From: Oceanospirillum linum
GTDB taxonomy: Bacteria; Pseudomonadota; Gammaproteobacteria; Pseudomonadales; Halomonadaceae
NCBI RefSeq assembly: GCF_001995095.2
Contig: NZ_MTSD02000008.1
Coordinates: forward strand, 1-64,000
Length of the DNA stretch: 64,000 nucleotides
Direction of reading: 5' to 3'
In this document: piece by piece, positions 8,724 through 17,886 of the stretch
How the letters are laid out: every line of letters starts with the position of its first letter
Numbering within the stretch: position 1 is the stretch's first letter
The notes under the pieces: model-generated
Told to the model about the DNA's origin: nothing
What the model saw: only the letters and a program-made list of their open reading frames with translations
Database searches by the model: none
Translations under genes and position numbers: made by a program

Positions 8724-11700
8724 ATGAAATTCAACGAAGATTCCCGAGTCAAAATCCCTGCCATACTGCACCTGATGCGTTTAGGTTATCAGTACCTATC
8801 ACTAAAAGATCAAAGCTGGGATCTCGACACCAATATCTTCCCCGCCATATTCAAAGCCGCTATTGGAAAAATCAACCCAGGTATTGAAGCTGCAGAAGCC
8901 GGTCGTTTGCTGGAAGATGTCAAACTGCTGCTTGATAACGAAGACTTAGGCAAAGCCTTCTTTGAGCGCCTGTCAGAACGTTCAAATACCAAGCTGATCG
9001 ACTTTGAGAGTTTCAATAACAATACGTTCCATGTTGTCACAGAGCTAACGTGTCAGAATGGCGATGAAGAGTTCCGCCCGGATATTACGCTGCTTATCAA
9101 TGGTATGCCGCTGGTATTTATTGAGGTGAAAAAGCCGAATAATCGTGAAGGTATTCTCGCCGAGCGCGACCGCATCAATAAACGCTTTCAAAACCCTAAA
9201 TTTAAGCGCTTTGCTAACATCACCCAGTTTATGATTTTCTCCAATAACATGGAGTACGACGATGGTGACCCAGAACCCGTACAAGGCGCTTTTTATACCA
9301 GTAGTTCTTATCATAAGCCTGTCTTTAACTATTTCCGCGAAGAAGAGATCCTAAACTTAACCGCCTTGCTGAAGCCGGTATCGGATGACGACGAGCTAAA
9401 AGTTTTAAAAGACAGCAATCTGGAAGTGATCCGCAGTAACCCAGAGTTCCAGATCAACAAGCAGCCTGAGCGCCCAACCAACCGTATTTGTACCTCTTTA
9501 CTCAGTCGTGAGCGCTTAGCCTTTATTTTGCGTTACGCCTTGGCCTATGTGTCGGAATCTGACGGGCTACAAAAGCACATCATGCGTTACCCACAGTTAT
9601 TTGCTACCAAAGCTATTGAGCAAAAGCTTAGCGAAGGCGTGAAAAAAGGGATTATTTGGCACACACAGGGCAGTGGTAAAACCGCACTGACGTTTTACAA
9701 CGTGCGCTTTTTAACCGACTACTTCCAACAGCAGCACGTCATCCCTAAGTTTTACTTTATCGTTGACCGCCTAGACCTACTGCAACAAGCGCAGCGCGAA
9801 TTTACCGCCCGTGGCTTAACCGTACACACCATCAACTCACGGGATGCTTTTACCCGTGACATCAAAGCCACGCAGGTGATACACAACCATTCTGGCAAGC
9901 CAGAAATCACCGTGGTGAATATTCAAAAGTTTAAAGATGACCCAGATGTAGTCAGTACTAAAGACTACAATGTCGCGATCCAGCGCGTGTATTTTTTAGA
10001 CGAAGTTCATCGCAGCTATAATCCCAAAGGCAGTTTTTTAGCTAACCTTAGCCAGTCAGACAGCAACGCCATCAAAATTGGTCTAACTGGCACGCCGCTA
10101 TTGGGGGATGACTACAACTCACGCGCCTTGTTTGGTGACTATATTCACAAGTACTACTACAACGCGTCTATTGCCGACGGTTATACCTTGCGGCTTATCC
10201 GCGAAGAAATCAGCATCCAATACAAAATTGAGCTGCAAAAAGCCCTTGAAGAAGCCGAAGTCAAAATGGGCGATGTCGACCGCAAGCTCATTTATGCCCA
10301 CCCAAGTTTTGTTGAGCCAATGCTGACCTACATCGTAAACGATTTTGAAAAAAGCCGTGGCACATTAAACGATACAACCATTGGTGGCATGGTCATTTGC
10401 GACAGCTCAGAGCAAGCCAAGCAGATGTTTGAAATTTTCAACGGTGTTTATGCTCAACACATTAGCTCTCCTTATGAGCTGAAGGATTCCGCACAAGCAC
10501 TTATTAAGGCAGCAAAACCTGACAGCTACGCAGCGAAAGCGAAGCAGGACAACAAAGTAAAAAGTGCCGCCTTGATTCTTCACGACATCGGCACCAAGGA
10601 AGACCGTAAAAACTGGGTCGAAAACTTCAAGGCCGGAAAAATCGACTTTTTGTTTGTCTATAACATGCTGCTCACCGGCTTTGATGCCAAACGGCTGAAA
10701 AAGCTCTACTTGGGTCGAGTGATCCGTAAGCACAATCTGTTGCAGGCACTGACACGGGTTAACCGCACCTATAAGGACTTCCGCTACGGCTATGTGGTGG
10801 ATTTTGCCGATATTCGTAAAGAGTTTGATGCCACTAACAAAGCCTATTTCGACGAACTACAGTCGGAGTTGGGCGATGAGATGGAGCATTACTCGCACCT
10901 GTTTAAATCTCAGGAAGAGATCAAACAAGAAATAGAGCACATCAAAGACGTACTCTTCCGTTTTGATACCGACAATATGGAAGAGTTCTGTAACCAGATC
11001 AGTCAAATACAAGACCGCGATACCGTACTGGCGCTAAAAAAAGCCTTAGCCGATGCCCGTAGTTTGTATAACCTTATTCGTTTGCAGGGCGAGTATGACT
11101 TTCTCGATGAGCTGGATTTTGCCAAGCTCAATGTGCTGTATCGTGAAACCAGCAATCACCTGGATTTGCTTAACCTTAAAAACGACTTAGAAACCGGCCA
11201 AGATACCAGTAACCTGCTCAACCGAGCCTTAGAAGACGTGATCTTCAAGTTTGTAAAAATCGGGGAGGAAGAGCTGGTATTGGCCGACAAGCTTAAAAAC
11301 ACCCTGCGCCAAACCCGCGAAGCACTGGCCAGCAATTTTGACCAGCAAGACCCACAGTTTATCAGCTTAAAAGAAGAGCTAGAGCGCTTGTTTAAGAAGA
11401 AAAATCTCAGCGAAGTTACCCAAGACGAAATGGTTGCCAACATTGACGCGCTGAATAAAATTCACGACCGTGTGAAAGAGCTGAACCGCCAAAATAACCA
11501 GTTAAGGCAAAAGTACCTTGGCGATGCCAAATACACCCGTATTCACAAACGCCTGCAAGAACGCCAGCAAAGTCAAAGTGATATCAGTGAGTCAGAGCGT
11601 AAAATCTTTGCAGCCTTAGCAGGTGTAAAACAAGATGCCGACGAGCAAGTGCTCAACAACAGCCAGGTGCTGGATAACGAAAGCTACTTTGAGCGGCAAA

Positions 11701-11834
11701 TGATGCCACTGGTGATTGGCCGCTTTAAGAAAGAACAGCAAATCAAACTCAACGCCGACGCATCACGCTACATTAATCACCTCGTCGTCGCGGAGTATTT
11801 AAAAGAATTTAATACTGGCAGCCAAGCGTGGTAA
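8724..11834 (+). CDS. hsdR: Type I restriction enzyme, R (HsdR) subunit
   Basis: 1036 residues from ATG at 8724, which follows AAGGA; the open frame extends upstream, but without a better start. This is the motor and nuclease subunit of a type I restriction complex, which pulls in unmethylated DNA and cuts it. In order: a PD-(D/E)xK nuclease (RPDITLLINGMPLVF then IEVKK, about 119-137), Walker A TQGSGKT (314-320), the DEAD-box-like DEVH (426-429), helicase motif III-like GLTGTPLL, and the second RecA domain with LLTGFDA and QALTRVNR. A long helical C-terminus binds the HsdM/HsdS core. It is intact and is the first gene of hsdRMS-kwaAB. Confidence 0.96.
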   Translation: MKFNEDSRVKIPAILHLMRLGYQYLSLKDQSWDLDTNIFPAIFKAAIGKINPGIEAAEAGRLLEDVKLLLDNEDLGKAFFERLSERSNTKLIDFESFNNNTFHVVTELTCQNGDEEFRPDITLLINGMPLVFIEVKKPNNREGILAERDRINKRFQNPKFKRFANITQFMIFSNNMEYDDGDPEPVQGAFYTSSSYHKPVFNYFREEEILNLTALLKPVSDDDELKVLKDSNLEVIRSNPEFQINKQPERPTNRICTSLLSRERLAFILRYALAYVSESDGLQKHIMRYPQLFATKAIEQKLSEGVKKGIIWHTQGSGKTALTFYNVRFLTDYFQQQHVIPKFYFIVDRLDLLQQAQREFTARGLTVHTINSRDAFTRDIKATQVIHNHSGKPEITVVNIQKFKDDPDVVSTKDYNVAIQRVYFLDEVHRSYNPKGSFLANLSQSDSNAIKIGLTGTPLLGDDYNSRALFGDYIHKYYYNASIADGYTLRLIREEISIQYKIELQKALEEAEVKMGDVDRKLIYAHPSFVEPMLTYIVNDFEKSRGTLNDTTIGGMVICDSSEQAKQMFEIFNGVYAQHISSPYELKDSAQALIKAAKPDSYAAKAKQDNKVKSAALILHDIGTKEDRKNWVENFKAGKIDFLFVYNMLLTGFDAKRLKKLYLGRVIRKHNLLQALTRVNRTYKDFRYGYVVDFADIRKEFDATNKAYFDELQSELGDEMEHYSHLFKSQEEIKQEIEHIKDVLFRFDTDNMEEFCNQISQIQDRDTVLALKKALADARSLYNLIRLQGEYDFLDELDFAKLNVLYRETSNHLDLLNLKNDLETGQDTSNLLNRALEDVIFKFVKIGEEELVLADKLKNTLRQTREALASNFDQQDPQFISLKEELERLFKKKNLSEVTQDEMVANIDALNKIHDRVKELNRQNNQLRQKYLGDAKYTRIHKRLQERQQSQSDISESERKIFAALAGVKQDADEQVLNNSQVLDNESYFERQMMPLVIGRFKKEQQIKLNADASRYINHLVVAEYLKEFNTGSQAW

Positions 11835-11868
11835 TGCGAGTAAAACTGATTAGGAAGTAAAAAACCAA

Positions 11869-13500
11869 ATGGTTGAATTAGAATTTCAGCAAAAAACCAA
11901 AGCCTTAATTGATAGCTTAAAAAGCATCTGTGCCAACTATGGGCTAGGTAATGACGGAAATGAATTTAAAATCATTACCCAAACCTTTTTGTATAAGTTT
12001 TTAAACGACAAGTTTGCCTTTGAAGCTAAAAAAATCGACGACACCATCGCTAAGGCTGATAAGTGGGAAGAAGCGCTGGCAGCCATGTCAGAAGACGACC
12101 TCGACATGCTGCAACTGCAAATGGGCGGCGATACCGCAAGGCTAAACCCGCAGCACTTTATCAGCTATCTGTTTAGCCAACAAAACGCACCGGACTTTGC
12201 CAAGTTATTTGACGATACCTTAATCGACATTGCCATTACTAATAACGATGTTTTCGCGGTAAAAACTGATGGCGGTGCAAAAGTGGTGCTGTTCGACCGT
12301 ATTAGCCAATACATTGCTGACGACTCAAAACGTGATGCCTTCTGCCGCGCCATTATCAATAAACTGGTCGAGTTCAGCTTTGAGCGAATTTTTACCCAAA
12401 AATTCGACTTCTACGCCACCATCTTTGAATACCTGATCAAAGACTACAACAGCAACTCCGGCGGCAAATACGCCGAGTACTTCACTCCCCATGCCGTAGC
12501 ACGCATTATGGCGGAAATTCTGGTGCCAACAGAGCAACGCGGCACCGTGCGTAATGTCGCCTGTTACGACCCATCGGCAGGTTCAGGTACGCTATTAATG
12601 AACGTTGCCCACGCCATTGGTGAAAACCGCTGTAGCATTTACACCCAAGATATTTCACAAAAATCCTCTAACCTGCTGCGGTTAAACCTGATCTTAAATA
12701 ACTTGGTGCACTCAATCCCGAATGTGATCCAAGGTAATACCGTGCTTCATCCTTACCATAAAGATGGCAAAGAGCTAAAACGCTTTGATTACATTGTTTC
12801 CAACCCGCCGTTTAAGCTGGATTTTAGCGACTTTAGAGATGAGCTCGACAGCAAAGAAAATAAAGAACGCTTTTTTGCCGGTATTCCTAAAGCACCCGCG
12901 AAAGCAAAAGATAAAATGGCCATTTATCAGTTGTTTTTACAACATATCATTGCCTCACTTAAACCCAACGGCAAAGCAGCTGTCGTGGTACCAACGGGGT
13001 TTATTACCGCACAATCGGGTATTGATAAAAAAATCCGTGAGCATTTGGTAAAAAACAAAATGCTGGCGGGTGTGGTGTCTATGCCATCCAATATTTTTGC
13101 CACCACCGGCACTAACGTGTCCATCCTATTTATCGATGACAGCAATAAAGACAAGGTGGTGCTGCTCGACGCCTCGAACTTGGGAGAGAAAATTAAAGAC
13201 GGAAAAAACCAGAAAACCGTGCTCACCGCTAAAGAAGAGCAGCACATTATCGACACCTTTAATGCCAAAGAGGCGGTTGAGGATTTTTCAGTTGTTGTTG
13301 ATTACAACGAGATCGAAGCTAAGAACTACTCGCTCAGCGCGGGTCAGTATTTCGATGTCAAAATAGAGTATGTGGATATTACCCCTGAAGAATTTGCCGA
13401 AAAAATGCAGAGTTTTTCCAGCAATCTGGAACGTCTGTTTTCCCAGTCTCGTGAACTGGAAACTGAGATCAAAAAGCAGTTGGGGGGGCTTAAAATATGA
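11869..13500 (+). CDS. hsdM: Type I R-M DNA methyltransferase, M (HsdM) subunit
   Basis: 543 residues, normal for HsdM. It methylates adenine N6 in the recognition site using SAM and protects the chromosome. The N-terminal helical HsdM_N region is followed by GGKYAEYFTPHAVARIM, SAM motif I DPSAGSG (234-240) and the catalytic NPPF (312-315). The C-terminal helices (ELETEIKKQLGGLKI) are the usual HsdS contact region. The gene starts 34 bp after hsdR and its last four bases overlap hsdS (ATGA), a sign of translational coupling. Confidence 0.97.
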   Translation: MVELEFQQKTKALIDSLKSICANYGLGNDGNEFKIITQTFLYKFLNDKFAFEAKKIDDTIAKADKWEEALAAMSEDDLDMLQLQMGGDTARLNPQHFISYLFSQQNAPDFAKLFDDTLIDIAITNNDVFAVKTDGGAKVVLFDRISQYIADDSKRDAFCRAIINKLVEFSFERIFTQKFDFYATIFEYLIKDYNSNSGGKYAEYFTPHAVARIMAEILVPTEQRGTVRNVACYDPSAGSGTLLMNVAHAIGENRCSIYTQDISQKSSNLLRLNLILNNLVHSIPNVIQGNTVLHPYHKDGKELKRFDYIVSNPPFKLDFSDFRDELDSKENKERFFAGIPKAPAKAKDKMAIYQLFLQHIIASLKPNGKAAVVVPTGFITAQSGIDKKIREHLVKNKMLAGVVSMPSNIFATTGTNVSILFIDDSNKDKVVLLDASNLGEKIKDGKNQKTVLTAKEEQHIIDTFNAKEAVEDFSVVVDYNEIEAKNYSLSAGQYFDVKIEYVDITPEEFAEKMQSFSSNLERLFSQSRELETEIKKQLGGLKI

Positions 13501-14771
13501 ATAATTTTAATCCGGTTCAATTGAACAAAATAGCTGATTTTAACCCATCTGAATCGTTGCCAGTTGGAAATATTGCAAAGAAAGTTCCTATGAACATGCT
13601 CAAAGAGTTTCAGAGGAAAATTTCTGGTTATGAGCTGGCAGAGTACAAATCTGGCCCTAAGTTTCGAAATAACGACACGTTGGTGGCCAAGATAACACCT
13701 TGTTTAGAAAATGGAAAAACAGCATACGTTGACATCTTATCTGATGGTGAAGTGGCATTTGGCTCGTCCGAGTATATTGTGCTTCGAGCTAAAGAAAAAA
13801 CATTTCCAGAGTTTCTTTACTACCTGGCTATAAGCCCTGCATTTAGAGCGCGGGCGATAAGCTGCATGGAAGGAACATCTGGAAGGAAAAGAGTTAATGA
13901 AGGAGTCCTTAAATTATATGAGCTGCCTATCCCTTGTTTCGAGAAACAGATAAAAATCGCAAATGTATTATCTGCTTTGGACAAAAAAATCGAACTCAAT
14001 AACCGCATCAATACCGAGCTCGAAGCCATGGCCAAAACCCTGTACGACTACTGGTTTGTACAGTTCGACTTCCCCATCAGCAAAGAACAAGCCGCCACCA
14101 TGGGCAAACCCGAACTGGAAGGCAAGCCCTATAAAACCTCCGGCGGCAAAATGGTCTACAACCCAACCCTAAAGCGGGAAATACCGGAGGGGTGGGAAGC
14201 GAGAAATGTACTATCTATTGCGGATCTTCTCGGTGGAGGGACGCCTACAAAAACAAAACCTGAATATTGGAATGGAACAATCCCTTTTTTCACACCGAGC
14301 GACTCAGACAAAAATATCTTTTCGGTAGCGACAGAAGATTATATTACAGATGAAGGCTTAAAAAAGAGCAGCACCCGACTATTCGAACGACACACCGTGT
14401 TTATAACGGCAAGAGGATCTGTAGGGCGGTTGGCGCTCAATGCCGTGCCGATGGCTATGAATCAATCATGTTACGCTTTGAAAGCAAGGGAAGGAGTCAG
14501 CTATACTTTTCTGTTTTTCTTGACCAAGGAACTTATCCACCACCTTGAAGTTAAAGCCAGTGGCTCTGTATTCAATTCGATCGTATCCAATGACATTGAA
14601 TTCACTAATCTTGCGCTACCAAAAGAGCGTTTATTAATTGATAAATTTGCTGCTATAGCAGAGCCTGCCTTCGAAAAAATTGAAGCAGCAACTAAAGAGA
14701 GTAAACAGCTTTCTGCGCTTAGAGACTGGCTTCTCCCCATGTTAATGAACGGCCAGGTAACCGTATCATGA
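13497..14771 (+). CDS. hsdS: Type I R-M specificity (HsdS) subunit
   Basis: 424 residues with two target-recognition domains separated by the conserved coiled-coil spacer NRINTELEAMAKTLYDYW (about 165-190). A second conserved helical region sits at the C-terminus (KQLSALRDWLLPMLMNGQV). TRD1 covers about 1-155 and TRD2 about 215-380; both look full length, so the recognition site should be bipartite. Base composition in the TRDs is lower in GC than in the spacer, as expected for recombining specificity cassettes. It overlaps hsdM upstream and kwaA downstream by four bases each. Confidence 0.95.
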   Translation: MNNFNPVQLNKIADFNPSESLPVGNIAKKVPMNMLKEFQRKISGYELAEYKSGPKFRNNDTLVAKITPCLENGKTAYVDILSDGEVAFGSSEYIVLRAKEKTFPEFLYYLAISPAFRARAISCMEGTSGRKRVNEGVLKLYELPIPCFEKQIKIANVLSALDKKIELNNRINTELEAMAKTLYDYWFVQFDFPISKEQAATMGKPELEGKPYKTSGGKMVYNPTLKREIPEGWEARNVLSIADLLGGGTPTKTKPEYWNGTIPFFTPSDSDKNIFSVATEDYITDEGLKKSSTRLFERHTVFITARGSVGRLALNAVPMAMNQSCYALKAREGVSYTFLFFLTKELIHHLEVKASGSVFNSIVSNDIEFTNLALPKERLLIDKFAAIAEPAFEKIEAATKESKQLSALRDWLLPMLMNGQVTVS

Positions 14772-15325
14772 TCAATACTGCGTTTCGGGTTTTGCTTACG
14801 TTCAATGCCACATCGCTGTTGGTGATTATCTTTTTGGTGCAAAAAGGAATCACAGTGAGCCATTTTGTAAGTGGTATGGATTATTTAGATTGGACAGCAG
14901 CCCTTCCGAACGCAGTATCGTATTTGTTTTATTTAGCTATTCCGATTCTATCCACGGGCTTGAGTATTTGGCTAAGTAAATATTTAGGTAAAGACGAGTT
15001 TAAAGCGGGTGAAGTCGCCAGTATTGAACATGCCAACAACAGTTTTCTACCCAGTTATTTGGGCTACTTTTTTGTGGCGTTGAGCATTAATAACTGCGAG
15101 ACCTTGTGGTTTGTCTATGGGGTGTTGTTCGTATTCACCTTTCTTTCGCAGGCACTCTACTTTAATCCACTGTTTTTGTTGTTTGGTTATGAGTTTTACA
15201 ACATCACCACCAAAAACGGCACTGAAATTTTTCTGATTAGTAAAGAGCGCTATAAAAAGCCTGATGATATTCAAATACCCTTGGCGTACCGCATTAACAA
15301 TTACACCTTTATCGAGCGAGAATAG
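14768..15325 (+). CDS. kwaA: Kiwa defence membrane protein KwaA (probable)
   Basis: 185 residues with four predicted membrane segments (about 6-24, 46-66, 92-111, 115-140) and a short cytoplasmic tail (GYEFYNITTKNGTEIF, then YKKPDD). Size, four-helix layout, tail and the partner gene behind it fit KwaA, the membrane sensor of the Kiwa antiphage system. Known for the family: KwaA and KwaB form a membrane complex that responds to phage attack. The start ATG overlaps the hsdS stop (ATGA), tying it to the R-M operon. The call depends mainly on the partner; KwaA is a fast-evolving family. Confidence 0.72.
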   Translation: MINTAFRVLLTFNATSLLVIIFLVQKGITVSHFVSGMDYLDWTAALPNAVSYLFYLAIPILSTGLSIWLSKYLGKDEFKAGEVASIEHANNSFLPSYLGYFFVALSINNCETLWFVYGVLFVFTFLSQALYFNPLFLLFGYEFYNITTKNGTEIFLISKERYKKPDDIQIPLAYRINNYTFIERE

Positions 15326-16161
15326 TGATGGACCATATACTGGCACACATAAAAACAAGAGCAAAAAAACGTATTTTCAAATTGGTTTCTGATCAATCTC
15401 TATTTGATACAGTCAAAGTCGATTTAGAAGCCTGTGTTCCATACAACCCTGACCATAACCTCGATGAAGACTCATGGTTCAAAATTGAAGGCTTTAGCAA
15501 CCAAGCGTTCTGTATTGACCTTTTGAAGAAGGTATACAACTCAAAAGATTACGATGATTTAACCAAAGAAAACTTTTCAAAAATTGCCTATTTATTCTCT
15601 GTTCAAGGTGATGATTTTTATTTCCAAAAAATTACCCCAAGCCTGTTTGTTAAGCGAAAAACATTGGTGTTTGGCGAAGCGGCAACCCTTGAACAAAGCC
15701 AAACCCGTTTGGTGATAAACGCTTTGCCTGATGCTGTGTATTTTAAAGGCTCAGATACCCTGGTATTTAGAAATCTGGCAACGATATCAAGCATTTTTAA
15801 AGGCATTGATGAACTGTACAAAGAAGCGACTAAAGAGGAAGTTGAGCAGTTTTTGGGTGAGTCATTTATAGAGCTGAGTAACGACTACGATGTTGAAAAA
15901 GTTTCAAAACCTAACCGAAAGCGTATTGGTCTTGCCATGAAAACCCTTGAAGGGATGTCAGCAGATGACAAAACCAATATGCTTGAATATATAGAAGGTT
16001 ACTGCGAGCAGAAGCTGAATTTCGATAAACAGAATCAAAAGTTTGAAATATCAACGGATGAAGAATTGAAGCTATTAGTTTATGGTATTGAACAGCGCTT
16101 TTACACAACTCAATTTGGCCAAGAGAAACGCTTGGCTAATTCTGTTGTTGCAATGAGCTGA
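15325..16161 (+). CDS. kwaB: Kiwa defence protein KwaB, DUF4868-like
   Basis: 278 residues, soluble, no signal peptide. The central part has the run of hydrophobic strands and aromatic positions I associate with DUF4868: DDFYFQKITPSLFVKRK, then PDAVYFKGSDTLVFRN, then SSIFKGIDELYKEATKEEV, then KPNRKRIGLAMKTLEG. In Kiwa, KwaB is the DNA-binding effector partner of KwaA. The gene overlaps the kwaA stop (TAGTG); either GTG 15325 or ATG 15328 may start it. It ends the hsdRMS-kwaAB run. Confidence 0.78.
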   Translation: MMDHILAHIKTRAKKRIFKLVSDQSLFDTVKVDLEACVPYNPDHNLDEDSWFKIEGFSNQAFCIDLLKKVYNSKDYDDLTKENFSKIAYLFSVQGDDFYFQKITPSLFVKRKTLVFGEAATLEQSQTRLVINALPDAVYFKGSDTLVFRNLATISSIFKGIDELYKEATKEEVEQFLGESFIELSNDYDVEKVSKPNRKRIGLAMKTLEGMSADDKTNMLEYIEGYCEQKLNFDKQNQKFEISTDEELKLLVYGIEQRFYTTQFGQEKRLANSVVAMS

Positions 16162-16196
16162 TTACTTCGTAACTAGTTGAATAATAGGAGAGAAAA

Positions 16197-16667
16197 ATGA
16201 ATAGGGAATATTTACAGTCAATATATGATTCTAGCGAGGCGGTACAGGCAATTTGCGATCAAATGGCAAGTCGTGAGAGAAATCAGAATGAAACTCTGTT
16301 GCATCGCATGATCTACCATTTGGAATGTGATGGTTATGATTTTAAAAAATCAGAAGTAATTGCAGCATTTAGGTCGCTTGAATCTGCCGAGTGTGGCAAA
16401 TATGTCGAAGGCCGCCGAGGCTGGAAATCACGTTTCGTATGGGCTGTTAAAAGCTCCAAGATTGCAGAGGTTGCCAGTGGTGAGGCAGATGAGGACGATA
16501 TTGCTGATGAGCCTGACATCGATGCTAATGAAATGATTGAGCATTCGTATGTTTTGCGTCCTGATCTAACAGTAACACTGGAGCTACCTTCAGATCTGAC
16601 CAAGTCGGAAGCTTATCGGTTGTCTCAATTTGTTGATTCTCTATCTTTTGACAGTGACAGTTTCTAA
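16197..16667 (+). CDS. Unknown small protein after kwaB
   Basis: 156 residues with a good ribosome site (AGGAGAG) 35 bp after kwaB, so probably the last gene of the defence operon. The N-terminal third looks like a small helical or winged-helix fold (LLHRMIYHLECDGYDFKKSEVIAAFRSLE) with a basic-aromatic patch (GRRGWKSRFVWAV). A long acidic linker (EADEDDIADEPDIDANE) follows. The end is a compact segment, LRPDLTVTLELPSDLTKSEA. I recall similar tails in other restriction-linked hypothetical proteins but cannot name the family. Confidence 0.7.
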   Translation: MNREYLQSIYDSSEAVQAICDQMASRERNQNETLLHRMIYHLECDGYDFKKSEVIAAFRSLESAECGKYVEGRRGWKSRFVWAVKSSKIAEVASGEADEDDIADEPDIDANEMIEHSYVLRPDLTVTLELPSDLTKSEAYRLSQFVDSLSFDSDSF

Positions 16668-16935
16668 ACTATCTATTCTTCCCAGACAACCCAGCACCCC
16701 CACTCCAAATTCTAGTGTAGGAAAAAGTGTAAACGAATCGCTTTTTCCTGCATAAATTCTTATAAATCAGTCATCTAAAAATGATGCATCATGGTTATTT
16801 TAAGATAATTCGGTGCGAGTTAACTGAATTGGTATGGAATACCAGTCTTGCAGATTGGTGGGGATGGTGGTGGGGATGAGATCAAATTTTGAGTTTTTAG
16901 GAATGTTTAAAATCACGTAACTCTTTGATTTTAAA
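16668..16935. other. Non-coding right edge of the defence island
   Basis: 268 bp between the last defence gene and the tRNA. It is AT-rich and holds a pair of G-rich direct repeats at 16857-16877, listed separately. No gene is visible. Confidence 0.6.
16857..16877. repeat. Paired GGTGGGGAT repeats, 12-bp spacing, next to tRNA-Arg
   Basis: GGTGGGGAT occurs at 16857-16865 and again at 16869-16877, one helical turn plus apart, 59 bp from the tRNA 3' end. Similar G-rich pairs are often seen next to attachment sites of tyrosine-recombinase islands, and a comparable pair sits at the other accessory region (57671-57694). A role as an arm site is inferred. Confidence 0.5.
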
Positions 16936-17012
16936 TGGCCCGCTCGGCGCGATTCGAACGCGCGACCACCGCCTTCGGAGGGCGGTACTCTATCCAGCTG
17001 AGCTACGAGCGG
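16936..17012 (-). tRNA. tRNA-Arg(CCG)
   Basis: A 77-nt cloverleaf with encoded CCA. The acceptor stem is CCGCTCG/CGAGCGG with discriminator G. The D arm is GCTCAGCTGGATAGAGT. The anticodon stem CCGCC/GGCGG encloses loop CTCCGAA, giving anticodon CCG (codon CGG). The T arm contains GTTCGAATC. The 3' end faces the defence island, the usual geometry for an island inserted at a tRNA gene. Confidence 0.96.
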
Positions 17013-17024
17013 GCAGTGCGGTGT

Positions 17025-17053
17025 ATTTTATGGAGTTATTGATCCGATGTCTA
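17025..17053 (-). promoter_or_regulatory. Sigma-70 promoter of tRNA-Arg
   Basis: On the minus strand TAGACA (17053-17048) and TAAAAT (17030-17025) are separated by 17 bp and lie about 13 bp before the mature tRNA 5' end, consistent with a short leader. The rest of the gap to the cytochrome gene (17054-17327) shows only GC/AT-mixed sequence without a gene. Confidence 0.75.
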
Positions 17054-17327
17054 CTGCGAACCCCCTGTGAGATCAAAACAGTTTTACTGAAAGCGCTTTA
17101 AAATCAAGATCTAAACGGGTAACGGTTGATGCAGGCTTAGGACTTGGTGCTATTGCGGGGTAGGTTTTCCCGCGGATTAGCTGATGCTTAGCGGGCTATA
17201 CGCCTTGTTGGCTATTTCCGCTAAGACTAATTGCCGCTATACTTCCGTTTTTTAGGGTTAATAGAATACACACCGAAAAAAAAGCAAATCTTGTTTTTTG
17301 ACGGATCAGTGATTAGAGGTGGTGAGA

Positions 17328-17753
17328 GTGAAACGCAGCGGAATTATCGCGGGTGTTATGGGCGTGCTGGCTGGCGCGGTTCTGAGCACATCAGTACAAG
17401 CGGCAGCAATGTCTAAAGAAGCGATTGCAGAGCGTCTGGCACCGGTGGGTGATGTTTGCCTGCAGGGTCAGGATTGTGGTGGTGCAGCTCCTGCTCCGGC
17501 AGCAGGCGGTGGCAAATCACCTGAAGATCTGTATGGCACGGTTTGTTCTGCGTGTCACAATACTGGCGCAGCAGGTGCTCCGAAGAAAGGTGATGCAGGT
17601 GCATGGGCTCCTCGTATCAGTAAAGGTATGGATACTTTGTATAACCATGCTCTGAATGGCTTCAATGCGATGCCTGCTAAGGGCGGTAACCCGACCTTGA
17701 GCGACGACGAAGTGAAAGCTATCGTTGATTACATTGTAGAAAGCAGTAAGTAA
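17328..17753 (+). CDS. Periplasmic c-type cytochrome (c5-like)
   Basis: 141 residues from GTG 17328, which has AGAGGTGG seven bases upstream; an upstream GTG at 17319 would overlap that site. A signal peptide (basic start, then GIIAGVMGVLAGAVL and a cut near VQAAA) exports it. One haem site CSACH follows SPEDLYGTV, and the axial Met lies in FNAMPAKGG near the end. This is a class I cytochrome c of the c5 type, an electron carrier in the periplasm. A Cys pair (CLQGQDC) and an Ala/Pro/Gly linker precede the haem domain. A strong terminator follows. Confidence 0.9.
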   Translation: MKRSGIIAGVMGVLAGAVLSTSVQAAAMSKEAIAERLAPVGDVCLQGQDCGGAAPAPAAGGGKSPEDLYGTVCSACHNTGAAGAPKKGDAGAWAPRISKGMDTLYNHALNGFNAMPAKGGNPTLSDDEVKAIVDYIVESSK

Positions 17754-17781
17754 GCCTTTTCCTTACAGTCTGTTAGCTACT

Positions 17782-17822
17782 AAAAAACGGCGCTGCTTAA
17801 CCTGAAAGCAGCGCCGTTTTTT
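17782..17822. terminator. Bidirectional terminator between cytochrome c and rep
   Basis: AAAAAACGGCGCTGCTT pairs with its complement across a 7-base loop and ends in a T run; the A run on the left lets it serve the convergent rep gene too. Confidence 0.9.
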
Positions 17823-17886
17823 TATAGCTTTATGTATGACCTGTATCTTCAGTGGCTATCGTGGTTATTGGATGGAAACCGTCATG

